From positions 1 to 5,725 of the forward strand of contig JAKAVH010000115.1 in the NCBI GenBank assembly GCA_021827545.1: a stretch of DNA of 5,725 nucleotides, read 5' to 3'. This stretch comes from Thermoplasmata archaeon. Lineage in GTDB: Archaea > Thermoplasmatota > Thermoplasmata > UBA184. The translations under genes and the position numbers were made by a program. Positions 5,146 through 5,725 of this stretch are shown one piece after another; the stretch's first letter is position 1, and the number at the start of each line of letters is the position of its first letter. The notes under the pieces are model-generated. The model was not told the DNA's origin. It worked only from the letters and a program-made list of their open reading frames with translations, and did no database searches.

Positions 5146-5460
5146 GTGGCGCCGTCGCCGCCGAAACGGAGAGTCGCGGGTCGGCGGTCCCGGTCGGCCC
5201 GGAACGACCGGCGGCCGACCCGGCCCCTCCCCCGACCCGGTCGATCGTCCGCTCCCCCGCGCTTGGACGAGCCGCCGCACAGCCACATCGTCTGTCGACA
5301 GTGCGGCCGCATCACGTCGGTCCCGCTCTCCGCCTCCGAGCTCGACCTTCTCGCCCACCTCACCGCTCGTCGGCCGAGCGGCTGGTCGGTCGGCCGGGTC
5401 GCGTTCTCGCTCACGGGGTCGTGCCCGGGCTGTCGCGCCGCCGAGAGCCGACCGTCGTAG
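5146..5460 (+). CDS. Fur-family C-terminal domain protein lacking the winged helix
   Basis: A 104-residue product from a GTG start, the only start possible because TAA at 5119-5121 closes the frame and no ATG, GTG or TTG intervenes. Residues 45-96 match the metal-binding and dimer domain of Fur/PerR proteins: HSH at 45-47, CRQCG with Cys50 and Cys53, a helix at 62-74 (ASELDLLAHL), a strand at 81-90, and GSCPGC with Cys93 and Cys96. The four cysteines fit the structural zinc site, and HxH fits two ligands of the regulatory metal site. The acidic ligand after CxxCG is replaced by Ser/Thr. The normal N-terminal DNA-binding winged helix (about 80 residues) is absent; residues 1-44 are Arg/Pro-rich and probably disordered. 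It could bind nucleic acid through its basic tail, act as a dimer partner for a full Fur protein, or be a plain zinc protein. It likely shares an mRNA with the next gene, 10 bases downstream. Confidence 0.75.
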   Translation: MAPSPPKRRVAGRRSRSARNDRRPTRPLPRPGRSSAPPRLDEPPHSHIVCRQCGRITSVPLSASELDLLAHLTARRPSGWSVGRVAFSLTGSCPGCRAAESRPS

Positions 5461-5470
5461 CCGACCGACG

Positions 5471-5725
5471 ATGTCCGGATTCTTCACCGCTCCCTCCATC
5501 GCCTGGGGACCGGGGGCGCTCGACCAGCTGAACGGCCTCGGCGCCCACCGACCGCTCGTCGCGATCGACCCGCACGTCGCTCGGTCGGATCCGGCGCGCG
5601 CCGTGCAGGAGGAACTCGAGAAGGGAGGCGCGTCGGTCACCGTGGAGGTCGTCCCCGAACGGCCGTACCTCGCGTCCCAGGTGGACGCGCTCGCGGCCCG
5701 GTTCACCGCGAGCTCTCCCGACTGG
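5471..5725 (+). CDS. Iron-containing alcohol dehydrogenase family protein, N-terminal part only
   Basis: ATG at 5471 opens 85 codons that run off the right edge. The start FFTAPSIAWGPGALDQL matches the family opening FxxPxxIxxGxGAxxxL. It is followed by a Rossmann-type strand PLVAIDPHV, a helix VQEELEKGG, and the VTVEVVPERP segment before helix VDALAARF. The NAD-binding GGGS motif and the metal-ligand histidines would lie beyond the window. Family members use NAD(P) and Fe or Zn to interconvert alcohols and carbonyls in the cytoplasm; the substrate cannot be told from this part. Glycerol-1-phosphate dehydrogenase is a related archaeal option, but the opening fits the alcohol dehydrogenase group better. 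No ribosome site is clear, so translation may be coupled to the gene upstream. Confidence 0.8.
   Translation, partial: MSGFFTAPSIAWGPGALDQLNGLGAHRPLVAIDPHVARSDPARAVQEELEKGGASVTVEVVPERPYLASQVDALAARFTASSPDW

Noticed and set aside
4795..5706. 303-codon minus-strand frame
   Set aside because: It crosses the start of the propeller gene, two promoters and both operon genes, and is Arg/Ser-rich without domains.

Overview
The window looks like high-GC archaeal DNA, most likely from a Thermoplasmatota-type lineage. I base this on promoters of the TATA-box kind, one of them placed for a leaderless start, and on large secreted proteins with Ig-like 'VTFTESGLPxGTxW' repeats and a YVTN beta-propeller of the kind I associate with that group. 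No rRNA or marker gene is present, so the assignment is an inference.

Left part (1-1921, minus strand): most of a secreted protein that runs off the left edge. It has a signal peptide, a Ser/Pro/Gly linker, three Ig-like repeats, a jelly-roll-like insert carrying the only two cysteines, and then two more Ig-like repeats. From 1922 to 2382 lies a 461-bp divergent intergenic region rich in inverted repeats, with a TATA-like element and one possible leaderless small ORF. From 2383 to 3417 (plus strand) is a soluble, almost wholly helical protein of 344 residues that I do not recognise. A nested stem-loop (3431-3484) sits between it and the convergent gene that follows.

Right part: 3539-4993 (minus strand) encodes a seven-bladed YVTN propeller with a lipobox-like signal, one Ig-like module of the same type as in the left gene, and a C-terminal membrane anchor. 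Its promoter diverges from that of a probable two-gene operon. The first gene of the operon (5146-5460) carries the metal-binding C-terminal half of a Fur-family protein, but an Arg/Pro-rich tail replaces the winged helix. The second (from 5471, cut by the right edge) is the N-terminus of an iron-containing alcohol dehydrogenase family protein. An 8-bp-arm inverted repeat abuts the operon's TATA box.

The two surface proteins probably act at the cell envelope and share a module. The Fur-like/dehydrogenase pair may be a metal-linked cytoplasmic unit. The least explained elements are the Fur half-protein with its promoter, the helical orphan, and the hairpin-rich intergenic region.
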